Assembly (NCBI RefSeq): GCF_036226605.1
Contig: NZ_CP109000.1
Location: 5,080,501 to 5,144,500 of the forward strand
Direction: 5' to 3'
Length of the DNA: 64,000 nucleotides
Source: Streptomyces sp. NBC_00704
GTDB lineage: Bacteria > Actinomycetota > Actinomycetes > Streptomycetales > Streptomycetaceae
Shown: piece by piece, positions 46,901 to 51,200 of the stretch
Numbering within the stretch: the first letter of the stretch is position 1
Layout: every line of letters starts with the position of its first letter
The notes under the pieces: model-generated
Told to the model about the DNA's origin: nothing
What the model saw: the letters and a program-made list of their open reading frames with translations, nothing else
Database searches by the model: none
Made by a program: the position numbers and the translations under genes

Positions 46901-48269
46901 GACGGAGGACCGGGACGCCGGAACGGGCGTCTTCGCGCCCACACCGATCATGCGGTGGCTGGAGCAGTACGAGGACACCGACGGCTTCAACCAGTCGATG
47001 ACCGTGCGCGTCCCGGCGGGCCTCGACGAGCGGGCACTGGTCCGGGCCGCCCAGGCCCTGGTCGACCACCACGACGTCCTGCGCCTGCGCCACCGCCCGG
47101 ACGGCGCCTACGAGGTGCGCGAACGCGGCGCCGTCCCGGTGTCGGTCGTACGCGTCGACCACGGTGACGGCGACGCCGCGGAGACGGCCCGCCGGGAACT
47201 GTCCCCGGCGGCCGGCGAGGTCGCGCGGTTCTGCTGGTTCGACGCCGGACCCGACGCCCCGGGCACACTGCTGATCGTCCTGCACCACCTGGTCGTGGAC
47301 GCGGTGTCGTGGCAGATCCTGCTGCCCGACCTCGCCGCCGCCTACGAGGCGGCCGCGGCCGGCCGGGCTCCCGAGCCGGCCCCCGTCGCCACCTCGTACC
47401 GGACCTGGGCCGGGCATCTTCAGGCGGCGGACCGGCGGGCCGAGCTGCCGGTGTGGCAGGAGATCGCCGCGACCGCGGAGCCGCTCCTCGGCGCCCGCCT
47501 GCTCGACCCGGCGGTCGACACCGCCGCCACCGCCCGGGAGATCGAGCTGACCCTGGCGCCGGACGTCACCGAGGCGCTGCTCACCAGGATCCCGGCGAGC
47601 GTCAACGGCAACGTCACCGACGCCCTGCTGTGCGGGCTGGCGACGGCGGTCGTGGAAGAACGCGGCGCCGGACCGGTCCTGGTCGACCTCGAGGGGCACG
47701 GACGCGAACACGTCGCCGACGGGGTGGACGTCTCCCGGACGGTCGGCTGGTTCACCAGCCTCTACCCCGTCCGGCTCGACCCGGAGGGCCGCACGCCGAT
47801 CGACCGGCTCAAGCAGGTCAAGGAGCAGATGCGCGCGTTCCCGGACAACGGCGTCGGCTACGGCGTCCTGCGCCATCTCAGGGGCGAGCCTGGACTGGCC
47901 GTCGCGCCGCAGATCGGCTTCAACTACCTGGGCCGGTACACCGACGGCGACGAACCGGCCGACTGGGAGACCGTCGACGGGCCGACGCCCGCGCCGCGGT
48001 CGCCCGGGATGCCGATGACGCACGCGGTCGAGATCACCGCGGTCACCGAGAACCGCGAGGGCCGTCCGCACCTCGTCGCCACCTGGACCTGGGCGTCCGC
48101 GGTGATGTCCGAGCCCGGCATACGGCGGCTCGCCCACGCGTGGTTCGACGCGCTCACCGCCCTCGCGGACGAGCGGCCGGCCGCGGTCGGCCTGACGCCG
48201 TCCGACCTGAGCGACGACCTGACACAGAGCGAGATCGACAGCCTCGAGGCTGAACTGGGGGATTGGTAA
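25938..48269 (+). CDS. NRPS1: eight-module non-ribosomal peptide synthetase
   Basis: 7,443-residue assembly-line enzyme. Order read from motifs: A1-T1; C2-A2 remnant-T2-E2; C3-T3; C4-A4-T4; C5-A5 remnant-T5; C6-A6 degenerate-T6; C7-A7-T7; C8-A8-T8-E8. All C domains keep HHxxxDG, both E domains keep HHxxxD and EGHGR, and all eight T domains keep the phosphopantetheine Ser in GG(H/D)S. Only A1, A4, A7 and A8 have complete P-loop and A10 lysine motifs. Codes suggest Thr (A4), Gly (A7) and Phe (A8). The protein starts with A-T, no C, so it can initiate. The C-terminal LTQSEIDSLEAELGDW resembles a donor COM helix for docking to NRPS2. Its TAA overlaps the NRPS2 ATG by one base. The GTG start is set by AGGAG at 25925. 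Confidence 0.95.
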   Translation: MDRRATRNPIGSSLGGDAAMMSLPALVEAQVRRTPGHPAVVCGPTVLSYAELDRRANRLARRLIGVGAGPEHVVALAVPRSVDAVVAMLAVLKTGAAYLPVDPRYPAQRIAFMLGDAGPSVVLTTSATRAVLPDSAAPVVLLDDIDLTSGDGTAPGVTVRPENAAYVIYTSGSTGLPKGVVVPHAGVANHMLWQAGQWGVDASDVVLARTAFSFDASGSEIWLPLIAGATVCMAPDDVVGLPHLLIEYAAEHGVTVAQFVPSLLAVALPAIRDASALALRLLFVAGEVLPPSLADEVVTKLDLRLGHHYGPTEASIDVTAFEVRPGESYRNVPIGSPVAHTRVHILDGALRPVGPGEEGELYVTGVQLARGYLGRAGLTAQRFVASPFAEGERMYRTGDLARWNAEGLVEFAGRADDQVKIRGFRIELGEIEAAVTELAEVSTAAVAVHEGRTGQQRLVAYVVGAVDAATVRERLAARLPEHMVPSAYVMLDELPLTPNGKLDRAALPAPEQAVAAGRAPRTAAEEVLAGLFADVLGVDRVGADDGFFDLGGDSLLAARLISRIRTALGREVSVRALFEAPTVAGLAARLDEAGAARPPLTRTRRPDPMPLSHAQRGLWFLHRLEGAGATYNIPLVLRLTGEVDPEALRAAVRDVSRRHETLRTVFPETDGVARQDVLDTPAALTVVSAPDLDGAVLAAARHPFELRHEAPLRATLFSRPGTDEHALLLLMHHIASDGWSERPLIEDLSLAYTARRAGREPAWDELPVTYADFTLWQGEADGVDFWRAALAGLPPRVELPTDRPRPPAASFRGDEVRTHLDADLHRAATALARSTGRTVFMVVQAALAALMTRLGAGTDIPLGTPTAGRPDEQLDSLVGSFVNTLVLRTDTSGDPTFRELLDRVHGTAAAAYPHQDVPFDRLVEALNPARSLSHHPLFQVMLTFENLGTAAPALPGLTVEVDEAPTGVAKFDLDLRLQERFSDSGAPAGVNVVAEYSTDLFDGSSVDTLIARLARLLRAAVADPQRRISTIDLLTAAERAVIQGRRDQVVDEHGRPVPDGVAGLLDGVPARYTPDGRLERLCAPVLVGGAPLDVSRTVQALLAHPALADATVTDGLVAYVVTAPGLSVRSVDLRDHLARVLPDYLVPETYVTVAELPRTEDGRLDAAALPSPVAGALESTGSAEEELLAALFAEVLGLPEVGPHQGFFDLGGDSIVSIKLVSRARKAGLRITPRDVFEHKTVARIAAAARTAAPTAPVARDIATGPLLPTPVMADLRDLGGPVAGYHQSMLLVVPAGLGAGRLTAALQTVLDRHDALRLTLDDEWGLVIPAPGSVAATVHRVDAAGAGADALREAIEEHGRAAQAELDPYRGDLVRAVWFDAGAEAGRLLLLVHHLAVDGVSWQPLLGDLRAAWEGEPLEPVGTSLRRWSALLTEEAGRRTDELPFWRSVLETPDPLLGDRPLDPAIDVRADAGTLTLTLPADVTEALLTSVPAAVHAGVRDVLVTGLSLAVAAWRGRRGTDAGALLLELEGHGREDIVPGLDLSRTVGWFTSAFPVRVDPGGSDGVRALKLVKEQLRAVPGNGIGYGLLRHRDARCTAELAAYGRPQLGFNYLGRYAAPELADWAPAPEAPALGAGFDAAAPLGLGIELDAVTVDHADGARLVATWTWPKALLAEDDVRELADGWFASLTDLAAVEGGGLTPSDLPLVDLSQGDIEELEGALPDLVDVLPLAPLQEGLLFHALYDSGADLYAVQEVFALSGPLDPGALRTAASALLDRYPNLRAGFHHEGLSRPVQVVVDGLELPWREADLSGLDGDERESALARIVAEARAERFDLGRPPLLRFTLIKLAEDEHRLVLVNHHILFDGWSMQVVLEELFALYRGETLPEPAAFRDHLAWMARQDRTAAHDAWRTALDGLAAPTLLAEPGTAAPARPLQVFCDLPDTVSERLQDRLREYGITLNTAVQGLWSLLLRSRTGQEDVVFGSTYSGRAAELAGSEAMVGMFINTLPVRVRLDAAESLPELMRRVQDEQSRLIAHQYLGLNDVQRLWGPGDLFDTLTIVENYPHDDDWEPAPGLRASALEDHDATHYPLTLSVLPGTRLRLRLEYRPDLLDGSQVDVLAADLVRLFTAFVDDARVSVGELVGTQTAGTAGVRGAAPAGGPAAAPTHGTGGESGADGEVGVAVPLSFRAPRTPEQEILCGLFSAVLGVPTVGIDDSFFDLGGHSLTAIRLLSRIRSMFDVELAIRHLFEAPTVAELAERMTGAEQSRLALGPMTRPEHIPVSAAQWRLWFLYRLEGRSATYTVPLLLRMSGPLDRPALEAALGDLVARHESLRTRFPEVDGQPHQLIVDAEQPDVTLVETDESGLAEQLAVATRYGFDLATELPLRVTLFRLSETEHVLLFLLHHIASDGWSDAPFARDLSVAYGARTGGRAPAWPALPVQYADYTLWQRELLGSENDPQSLLSQQLAYWQKTLAGLPEQLELPTDRPRPSAASFRGDEVRFELDADLHTGLLELARHTNTTLFMVFQAAVAGLLTRLGAGEDIPLGGVIAGRTDEALDELIGFFVNTLVLRTDTSGNPTFRELLARVRETDLAAYAHQEVPFERLVEVLNPTRSLAHHPLFQVMILFQNNAEADLDLPGLRAGLEDVGSGVAKFDLDFDMQENHGPDGEPAGLSGLVEYATDLFDRSTVQDVVARLARLLRAVVADPDQRLWQTDILAPAERRELLERWTAPVAPSERTTVPALFEAAVAAHPEAVAVADGAERLTYAQLNARANRLAHTLAAHGVGPESVVALALPRGVDLVVGVLGVLKAGGVYLPLDPNYPAERIAFVVQDARPAVVVTSLRADVALPDGSTRLVIEQLGDGPVTDPARPALGPDNGAYIIYTSGSTGQPKGVLIPHQNVVRLFTQTEQWFGFDASDVWTLFHSYAFDFSVWELWGPLLRGGTLVVVPQDVSRSPLDFLRLLEDERVTVLNQTPSAFYQLMQADEENPGADLALRYVVFGGEALDPGRLASWYDRHPDDSPALVNMYGITETTVHVTHHALDRVSAAATAVSVVGAAIPDLRVYVLDQGLRPVPAGVTGELYVAGAGLARGYLGRPGLSAQRFVADPYGAPGTRMYRTGDLGRRAADGTLSYFGRADDQVKIRGFRIELGEIESAVLGAPDVAQAAVVVREDQPGDPRLTAYLVGGDATRVRAHVVDVLPAHMVPASFVTLDRLPLTPNGKLDRKALPAPAQSGAAEGRRPRDPREELLAVLFADVLNADRVGIDDNFFELGGHSLLATRLISRIRSAMGVEVPVRALFETPTVAGLASWTGQAGEARRALVPMERPERVPLSFGQRGLWFLNRLEGPSSTYNVPLVMRFSGPLDVPALRTALHDVVARHEGLRTLFREADGTPYQHIVPADEAVVDLIVADVDDERHLETALAEAAQYHFDLVSELPIRCTLFRLGDEEHALLPLMHHIASDGWSETLLGDDLSVAYAARAEGRAPGWPPLAVQYADYTLWQRELLGREDDPDSAISRQLAYWTENLRGLPELVNLPTDRPRPPVATYGGAESPLRLDASLHDALLRLARQRNTTLFMTIQAGLVALLSRLSGDTDIAVGTPVAGRTDEALEDLFGYFVNTLVLRTDASGDPTFAELLERVRETDLAAFAHQDVPFERLVEVVNPVRSLARHPLYQVMLTFENFDEVNLTVPGLETRLEDVVGDASKFDMDVRLQERYGPDGEPAGIVGEIEYATDLFDEATMDAFGGRLIRLLTAAAADPAAPIAAHDLLSDDERDTALVDADGRLVPPGVVATLPSGELARRNPDGATELLGRPEDVRLVRGFRVNPAEVAARLREVFADAAVVAGSARVVAHVVHDGDATAARHLAGSVLPDYLVPAEFVVVTEIPDVLPAEDLATAAARRGPRTPAEEIIAGLFAETLGVAAVGVDDNFFDLGGHSLSAIRLLSRIRSQLGAELSVRSLFAEPTVAGLATRLDGASAGRPALRRRERPAHVPLSFAQQRLWFLHRLEGPSTTYNVPILIRLTGELDAAALEASLGDVVARHEALRTVFPSDVDGTPYQRVLGVDEARPVMATDVAEPAEAARHAFDLETEPPLRATLFRDGPDEHRLLLLIHHIAADGWSTGALARDLSTAYAARRAGRAPRWPGLPVQYADYTLWQSELLGAEDDPESLVSGQLAWWKAALDGMPELLALPTDRLRPAEASHRGAEVALRIPAELHGRLQAVARETGTTLFMVLQSALALMLSKLGAGTDVPIGTPVAGRSDDGLQDLVGFFVNTLVLRTDVSGSPSFRDLLGRVREADLAAFAHQDVPFERLVDVVRPGRSLGHHPLFQVMLVFENDDEDDFALSGLTAAFDEDVDMGAARFDLTLHVRETVGADGAAGGLGIDLEYAEDLFDAATAQRMAAQFVHLLETVSADADVVVDRIALPQAVPGRAGGAPAHPPTLLELIGAQPADAVAIVDGDVGTTYGQLLAEPPAGILAAVVSGEPFVLRTRTGRPVVVPQDVVAARVAARQSVHGLDGTDRVRSAAAPGTVGEIDEVLWPLTAGATVVRADRTAAPHGTTLAHGATTLHVTPSELAVLLGDPALPEAGLRRVFCTGEALAEPLQRAWFDAVDVPLWHGYSLTEAAGAVTERACDPDDWDTVVPLGAPLPGTVLYVLDAGLCPVPPGVVGELHVGGPLLGSAPTVVADPFGGEGARMVRTGDLARWTADGELEFVGAPLPVPGFTAHPARLEAALAEHDGVARAVVAVRDGSLVAYLTPAHGRTVTPGAVTAFARAALPDHLVPAAMVVLDRLPLTGDGRVDREALPSPRTDGADTDRGPGTPAEEILRGLFAEILGVERVGVDDGFFELGGHSLRATRLISRIRTTFGVELPVRAVFESPTPAGLASRLVGADAARGALVAGERPARVPLSAAQRRLWFLHELEGPSATYNVPLVLRLEGELDVVALESALGDVVGRHESLRTVFADVDGVPYQRVLPVADAGVVLEVAEVGGGAGLAAAVDAAAGYAFDLSAELPLRVTLLRVGERSSVLVVLMHHIVSDGWSLGPLADDLSAAYAARLDGVAPGWAALPVQYADYALWQAKALGEEGDPASTAGRQIDYWRTALAGAPELIELPLDRPRPAVASYRGGAVDLTLDAALHGRLLAVARECGVTPFMVVQAAVAVLLSRMGAGTDVPLGTVVAGRSDQALDGLIGFFVNTLVLRTDVSGDPSVRELLARVRETDLAAYAHQDVPFERLVEVVSPQRSLAHHPLFQVMVVFDNNTEASLTLPGLEVLAGDSTTTISQFDLSFALFERHDADGGPAGISGEIEYASDLFDEASAEDLGRRFVRVLETLVSAPDEPVGAVDVLGADERRRVLAEWNDTAVAGAGEASVVERFEAQAAATPDATALTFAELTLSYGELNARANRMARFLVERGAGPETYVAVVLPRSAELVVSLLAVLKSGAAYVPVDPEFPEDRIAHVLDDSRPVLTLTGEVLAGFGAGDAYDDGDLGVPGSPGRAAYAIYTSGSTGRPKGVVIPHGALANFLGSMQDRFRLCADDRLVAVTTVGFDIAGLELYLPLLNGAGLVLADRETVKDPSALGALLHTSGATVMQATPSLWHALTDAGVDLSGLRVLVGGEALPSDLAVTLAASARSVTNLYGPTETTIWSTAAVVTASDRVTIGRPIANTRVYVLDAALRPVAPGVPGELYIAGEGLARGYLGRPSLTAERFLADPFGPAGGRMYRTGDLVRWTAGGAVEYIGRTDFQVKLRGFRIEPGEVESALNAVAGVAGATAVVREDRPGDRRLVAYYVGDADPAAVRAQVAAGLPDYMVPAALVVLDEIPLTPNGKVDRAALPAPRWSTTTGGGRRPADGREELLCRIFADVLDLPAAGPDDDFFDLGGHSLLATRLVSRIRSAFGREIGIRAVFESPTPAGLASRLVGADAARGALVAGERPARVPLSAAQRRLWFLHELEGPSATYNVPLVLRLEGELDVAALESALGDVVGRHESLRTVFADVDGVPYQRVLPVADAGVVLEVAEVGGAGLAAAVDAAAGYAFDLSAELPLRVTLLRVGERSSVLVVLMHHIVSDGWSLGPLADDLSAAYAARLGGVAPGWAALPVQYADYALWQAKALGEEGDPASTAGRQIDYWRTALAGAPELIELPLDRPRPQTPSYRGGVARFETGAALHGRLLAVARECGVTPFMVVQAAVAVLLSRMGAGTDVPLGTVVAGRSDQALDGLIGFFVNTLVLRTDVSGDPSVRELLARVRETDLAAYAHQDVPFERLVEVVSPQRSLAHHPLFQVMVVFDNNADAAFDLPGLDAAFEGADLGVAKFDLTFHLEETPDGLHGEVQYASDLFDEASAHGLGERLVRVLEGLLAEVDGRVSAVDVLSAGERGRVLEEWAGPAPLDRVSDGRSFPELFAARVAADPSAPALAFEGAGLTYGELAARVDAFAGRLASCGVGPETVVAVALPRSVDLVVSLLAVLRAGGAYVPVDPDYPADRVAYMLADSRPALLVSDSATLPGLGERRMPVLLVDRPADEREPSAVPRVELRADHPAYVIYTSGSTGRPKGVVVPHGGIASLARAQQDAFGVGPGSRVLQFAALSFDAAAWEIVMGLLSGATLVLAPAERLMPGPDLAALCAEQAVTHVTLPPTALAVLADDALPAGATVVVAGEACPPELVARWSAGRRMINAYGPTETTVCATMSAPLSGGIVPPIGRPITGTRVYVLDAAMRPVAPGVTGELYVAGAGLARGYLGRPSLTAERFLADPFGPAGGRMYRTGDLVRWTAGGELEYQGRADTQVKLRGFRIEPGEVESALNAVAGVAGATAVVREDRPGDRRLVAYYVGDADPAAVRAQVAAGLPDYMVPAALVVLDEIPLTPNGKVDRAALPAPRWSTTTGGGRRPADGREELLCRIFADVLDLPDVGPDDSFFDLGGDSIMSIRVVSRARAGGLLVSARDVFRERTPALLARAATAVPATTEDRDAGTGVFAPTPIMRWLEQYEDTDGFNQSMTVRVPAGLDERALVRAAQALVDHHDVLRLRHRPDGAYEVRERGAVPVSVVRVDHGDGDAAETARRELSPAAGEVARFCWFDAGPDAPGTLLIVLHHLVVDAVSWQILLPDLAAAYEAAAAGRAPEPAPVATSYRTWAGHLQAADRRAELPVWQEIAATAEPLLGARLLDPAVDTAATAREIELTLAPDVTEALLTRIPASVNGNVTDALLCGLATAVVEERGAGPVLVDLEGHGREHVADGVDVSRTVGWFTSLYPVRLDPEGRTPIDRLKQVKEQMRAFPDNGVGYGVLRHLRGEPGLAVAPQIGFNYLGRYTDGDEPADWETVDGPTPAPRSPGMPMTHAVEITAVTENREGRPHLVATWTWASAVMSEPGIRRLAHAWFDALTALADERPAAVGLTPSDLSDDLTQSEIDSLEAELGDW
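25998..27700 (+). other. NRPS1 module 1: A-T, substrate unassigned
   Basis: Initiation module without a condensation domain. The A domain is complete (YTSGSTGLPKG, YRTGDLARW, NGKLDR). Aligning by eye to GrsA gives pocket residues D-A-S-Q-F-A-H-I-D-K, a code I do not recognise. It departs from standard codes; it shares Ala/His at positions 301/322 with proline codes but otherwise differs. T1 carries GFFDLGGDSLLAARL. Boundaries are approximate. Confidence 0.8.
27757..31100 (+). other. NRPS1 module 2: C - A remnant - T - E
   Basis: C domain with HHIASDGW (about 28131), then only about 120 residues of an adenylation domain (about 29070-29450). The remnant begins at VDEHGRPVPDGVAG, so the entire substrate-binding and P-loop part is absent, and its A10 region reads EDGRLD, with Arg where the catalytic Lys should be. 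T2 (GFFDLGGDSIVS) is of the type that precedes E domains. E2 has HHLAVDGVSW and EGHGRE, so the residue at this position is expected to be D-configured. The monomer must come from another A domain. Boundaries approximate. Confidence 0.85.
31110..32745 (+). other. NRPS1 module 3: C-T without any A domain
   Basis: A DCL-type C domain (LPLAPLQEGLLFHALYD, HHILFDGW at about 31524) fits its place after E2. The C domain is followed by a roughly 50-residue Ala/Gly/Thr-rich linker and directly by T3 (SFFDLGGHSLTAIRLLSRIR, about 32598). Not even a remnant of an A domain is present. Boundaries approximate. Confidence 0.85.
32785..35900 (+). other. NRPS1 module 4: C-A-T, threonine predicted
   Basis: Complete elongation module. 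The A domain has YTSGSTGQPKG, YGITETTVHV and NGKLDRKAL. Pocket residues D-F-W-N-V-G-M-V-H-K match the well-known threonine code. C4 has HHIASDGW and is of the non-DCL type. T4 is NFFELGGHSLLATRL. Boundaries approximate. Confidence 0.88.
35940..37890 (+). other. NRPS1 module 5: C - A remnant - T
   Basis: C domain with HHIASDGW (about 36340). It is followed by a second A remnant of about 125 residues (about 37300-37675) that begins VDADGRLVPPGVV, at the same structural point as the module 2 remnant. RGFRVNPAEV of the A8 region is still readable, but the P-loop, pocket and A10 lysine are all gone. T5 is NFFDLGGHSLSAIRLLSRIR. Boundaries approximate. Confidence 0.85.
37940..40650 (+). other. NRPS1 module 6: C - degenerate A - T
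   Basis: C domain with HHIAADGW (about 38310). The A domain is shortened (about 380 residues, 39270-40410) and broken in its key motifs. The P-loop region reads PFVLRTRTGRPVVVP instead of the TSGSTGxPKG consensus, A5 is HGYSLTE, the A8 hinge is lost (PVPGFTAHPARLE), and A10 is GDGRVDRE with Arg for Lys. Only VRTGDLARW looks normal. It should not adenylate. T6 is GFFELGGHSLRATRL. Boundaries approximate. Confidence 0.82.
40601..41347. repeat. Near-identical copy of NRPS1 C-domain DNA (copy 1; copy 2 at 43709-44452)
   Basis: 747 bases, from the end of T6 through the first half of C7, match 43709-44452 with only a few substitutions and one 3-base indel (ggt). Further near-identical stretches pair 41394-41771 with 44499-44876 and 43081-43605 with 46210-46734. 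The shared C-domain patch uses TTG Leu and GGT/GAT codons far more than the flanking NRPS DNA. Confidence 0.85.
40690..43760 (+). other. NRPS1 module 7: C-A-T, glycine predicted
   Basis: Complete module: HHIVSDGW, YTSGSTGRPKG, YGPTETTIW and NGKVDR. Pocket residues D-I-L-Q-L-G-L-I-W-K match the classical glycine code. The first 600-700 bases of C7, and later parts of the module, are almost identical to module 8. Boundaries approximate. Confidence 0.88.
43709..44452. repeat. Near-identical copy of NRPS1 C-domain DNA (copy 2)
   Basis: Partner of 40601-41347. It carries the same atypical codon choice, and the identity stops at the same codon in both copies, just after ctcgaccggccgcgccc. Confidence 0.85.
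43800..48266 (+). other. NRPS1 module 8: C-A-T-E, D-phenylalanine predicted
   Basis: Complete C and A domains (HHIVSDGW, YTSGSTGRPKG, YGPTETTVCATM, NGKVDR). Pocket D-A-W-T-V-A-A-V-C-K fits phenylalanine; another aromatic residue is possible. T8 (SFFDLGGDSIMSI) precedes E8, with HHLVVDAVSW and EGHGREHV, so D-Phe is expected. The C-terminal 16 residues look like a donor docking helix. Boundaries approximate. Confidence 0.88.
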
Positions 48270-51200
48270 TGAAGCGCTCGCGCCTCGAAGACGTACTGCC
48301 GCTGACACCGTTGCAGGCGGGACTGCACTTCCACTCCCTCTATGACGACGAGGCCGTGGACGTCTACAACACCCAGCTCGTGCTGGCGCTGTCCGGCGAG
48401 GTGGACGGGGACCTGCTGCGCCGCAGCGCCGAGGCCGTCCTGCGCCGGCACGCCAACCTCAGGGCGGGGTTCCGGCTGCGGGCGGACGGCCGGCCGATGC
48501 AGATCATCCCCCGCGACGTGAAGCCCGGCTGGTCCGAGCCGGTCCTGCGGCCCGGGGAACTGGACGCGTTCCTGACGGCCGAACGGGCCACCCGGTTCGA
48601 CCTCGCCCGGCCGCCGCTGATCCGGTTCAGCCTGGTCCGCCTCGGGCCGCGCGAGCACCGGCTCGTGGTGACCAACCATCACATCCTGCTCGACGGCTGG
48701 TCGGCTCCCCTGCTGGTCGACGAGCTGTTCGCGGTCTACGAGGCGCAGGGCAGCACCGACGGGCTGCCCCCGGTCACCCCCTACCGCGACTACCTGGGCT
48801 GGCTCGCCCGGCAGGACGCGGAGGCGGGCGCAAGGGCCTGGCGGACGGCTCTCGCCGGCCTCGACGGGCCGACCACGGTGGCGCCGGGCGCGCCCGCGGG
48901 CAAGGCACTGCCGGAGCGGATCGCCGCCGAGCTGGCGCCGGCCGCCACGGCCCGCCTGGTCCGGATGGCGGCCGACCGCGGCCTGACCGTGAACAGCCTG
49001 GTGCAGGGCGCCTGGGCGATGGTGCTCGGTCAGCTCACCGGCCGCGACGACGTCGTCTTCGGCGCCACGGTCTCCGGCCGCCCGGCCGATCTGCCCGGCG
49101 TCGAGGCCATGATCGGCTCCTTCATCAACACGCTCCCGGTACGCGTCGGGCTGGACCCCGCCGCGACGTTCGCCGAGGTCGTCGGCGACCTCCAGCGCCG
49201 CCAGGGCGACCTGCTCGACCACCATCACGTCAGCCTCGCCGAGATCCAGCGGGCGGCGGGTCTGGGGGAGCTGTTCGACTCCCTTCTCGTCTTCGAGAAC
49301 TACCCCTACGACGACGCGAAGGAGAGCCCGGCGGGGAAGCTGGAGATCGCCGACATCGACGGCGGCGGCGCGACCCACTACCCGCTCAGCCTCATCACCG
49401 GCATCGCCGGAGACCGTCTCGTCGTCCGGCTCGACGTCCGTCCCGAGCAGTTCGACCGGGCGCAGGGCGCCGCCATCGCCGCCCGGTTCCTCCAGGTCCT
49501 CGAAACCGTCGCCGCCGACCCCGACCTGCTCGTCGGCCGTATCGACGTGACCCTGCCCGCCGAGCGGGAACAGGTCGTCGAGGCGTGGAACGCCACCGAT
49601 CTCGAACTGCCCGCCGCGGTCCTGCCCGAGCTGCTCGACGCCCAGGCGGCCCGCACCCCCGACCGGGTCGCCCTGGTCCTGGAGGGCGAGGAGGTCACGT
49701 ACGCGGACCTGCACGCCCGGGCCGACCGGCTGGCCCGCCACCTCGTCGGCCGGGGCGCGGGTCCGGGCGGACTCGTGGCCCTCGCCCTGCCCCGCTCGGT
49801 GGAGCTGCTCGTCGGGCTGCTCGCGATCGTGAAGACGGGCGCGGCCTACCTGCCGGTGGACGTCGGCTATCCCGCCGACCGCATCGCCCACATGCTCGCC
49901 GACGCCGCCCCGATCTGTGTGCTGGACAGCGCCTGCCTGGCGGCCACGGACACGGCGGGCCACGCGGACGGTCCGCTCACCGACGCCGACCGGCTCCGCC
50001 CGCTGCACCCCTCCGACCCCGCGTACGTCATGTACACCTCCGGATCGACGGGCCGCCCCAAGGGCGTCGTCATCCCGCACGCGGCCGTCGTGAACCGGCT
50101 CGACGGCATGCAGCGCGCCTACCCCCTGGCCGCCGACGACCGGGTGCTCCAGAAGACCGCCACCAGCTTCGACGTCTCGGTCTGGGAGTTCTTCTGGCCG
50201 CTGCTCCAGGGCGCCACGATGGTGATGGCCAGGCCGGACGGGCACCGCGACCCCGAGTACCTCGCCGAGCTGATCCGCGCCGAACGCGTGACGACCGTCC
50301 ACTTCATCCCCGCCATGCTGTCGGCCTTCGTGCAGACCCCGCAGGCCGCCGGCTGCACCAGCCTGCGCCGCGTGTTCTGCGGCGGCGAGGCCCTCCCCGC
50401 GGACCTGCACCGCGACTTCCGCGACCTGCTCGACGTCCCGCTGCACCACCTGTACGGCCCGACCGAGGCCACCGTCGACGTCACGGCGTGGGACGCCGGC
50501 CGCGAGCCGGGCCCGGGCAACGCGCCCATCGGCTTCCCCGTGTGGAACACCCGCGTCTACGTGCTCGACCGGGCGCTGCGCCCGGTTCCGCCCGGCGTGC
50601 AGGGAGAGCTCTACCTCGCGGGCGTCCAGCTCGCGCACGGCTACCTGAACCGGCCGGGCCTCAGCGCGGAGCGGTTCGTGGCCGACCCGTTCGGCCCGGC
50701 GGGCTCGCGGATGTACCGCTCCGGCGACCTGGGGCGGTGGAACCCCGACGGTTCCCTCCAGTTCGCCGGCCGCGCCGACCGCCAGGTCAAGGTGCGCGGC
50801 GTCCGGATCGAACTCGACGAGATCCGGGCCACGGCGGCCGAACTGCCCGAGGTGGGCCAGGCCGTCGTGACCGTGTCCGGCGAGCGTCTCGTCGCGTACG
50901 TCGTCCCCCGCGGGGACCACGGGGGCGGCGACGACCTGATCCGCACGGTCCGCGAGCACCTCGCCGCCCGGCTGCCCGAGACGCTCGTACCCGGTGCGGT
51001 CGTCCTCCTGGACGCCCTGCCGCTGACCCCCAGCGGCAAGCTCGACACGGACGCGCTGCCCGCCCCCGAGTTCGAGGCCGCCCCCGCGACGCGCACCGCG
51101 GCGACGCCGCAGCAGGAGATCCTCTGCGGCCTGTTCGCCGAGGTGCTCGGCCTCCGGCAGGTCGGCGTCGACGACGACTTCTTCGCACTCGGCGGGCACT

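Noticed and set aside
25938..48269. A-domain losses in NRPS1 as frameshifted or pseudogenised modules
   Set aside because: The frame is open throughout, every C and T domain keeps its catalytic residues, and the two remnants share one breakpoint; decay alone does not explain this. Assembly error remains to be excluded.
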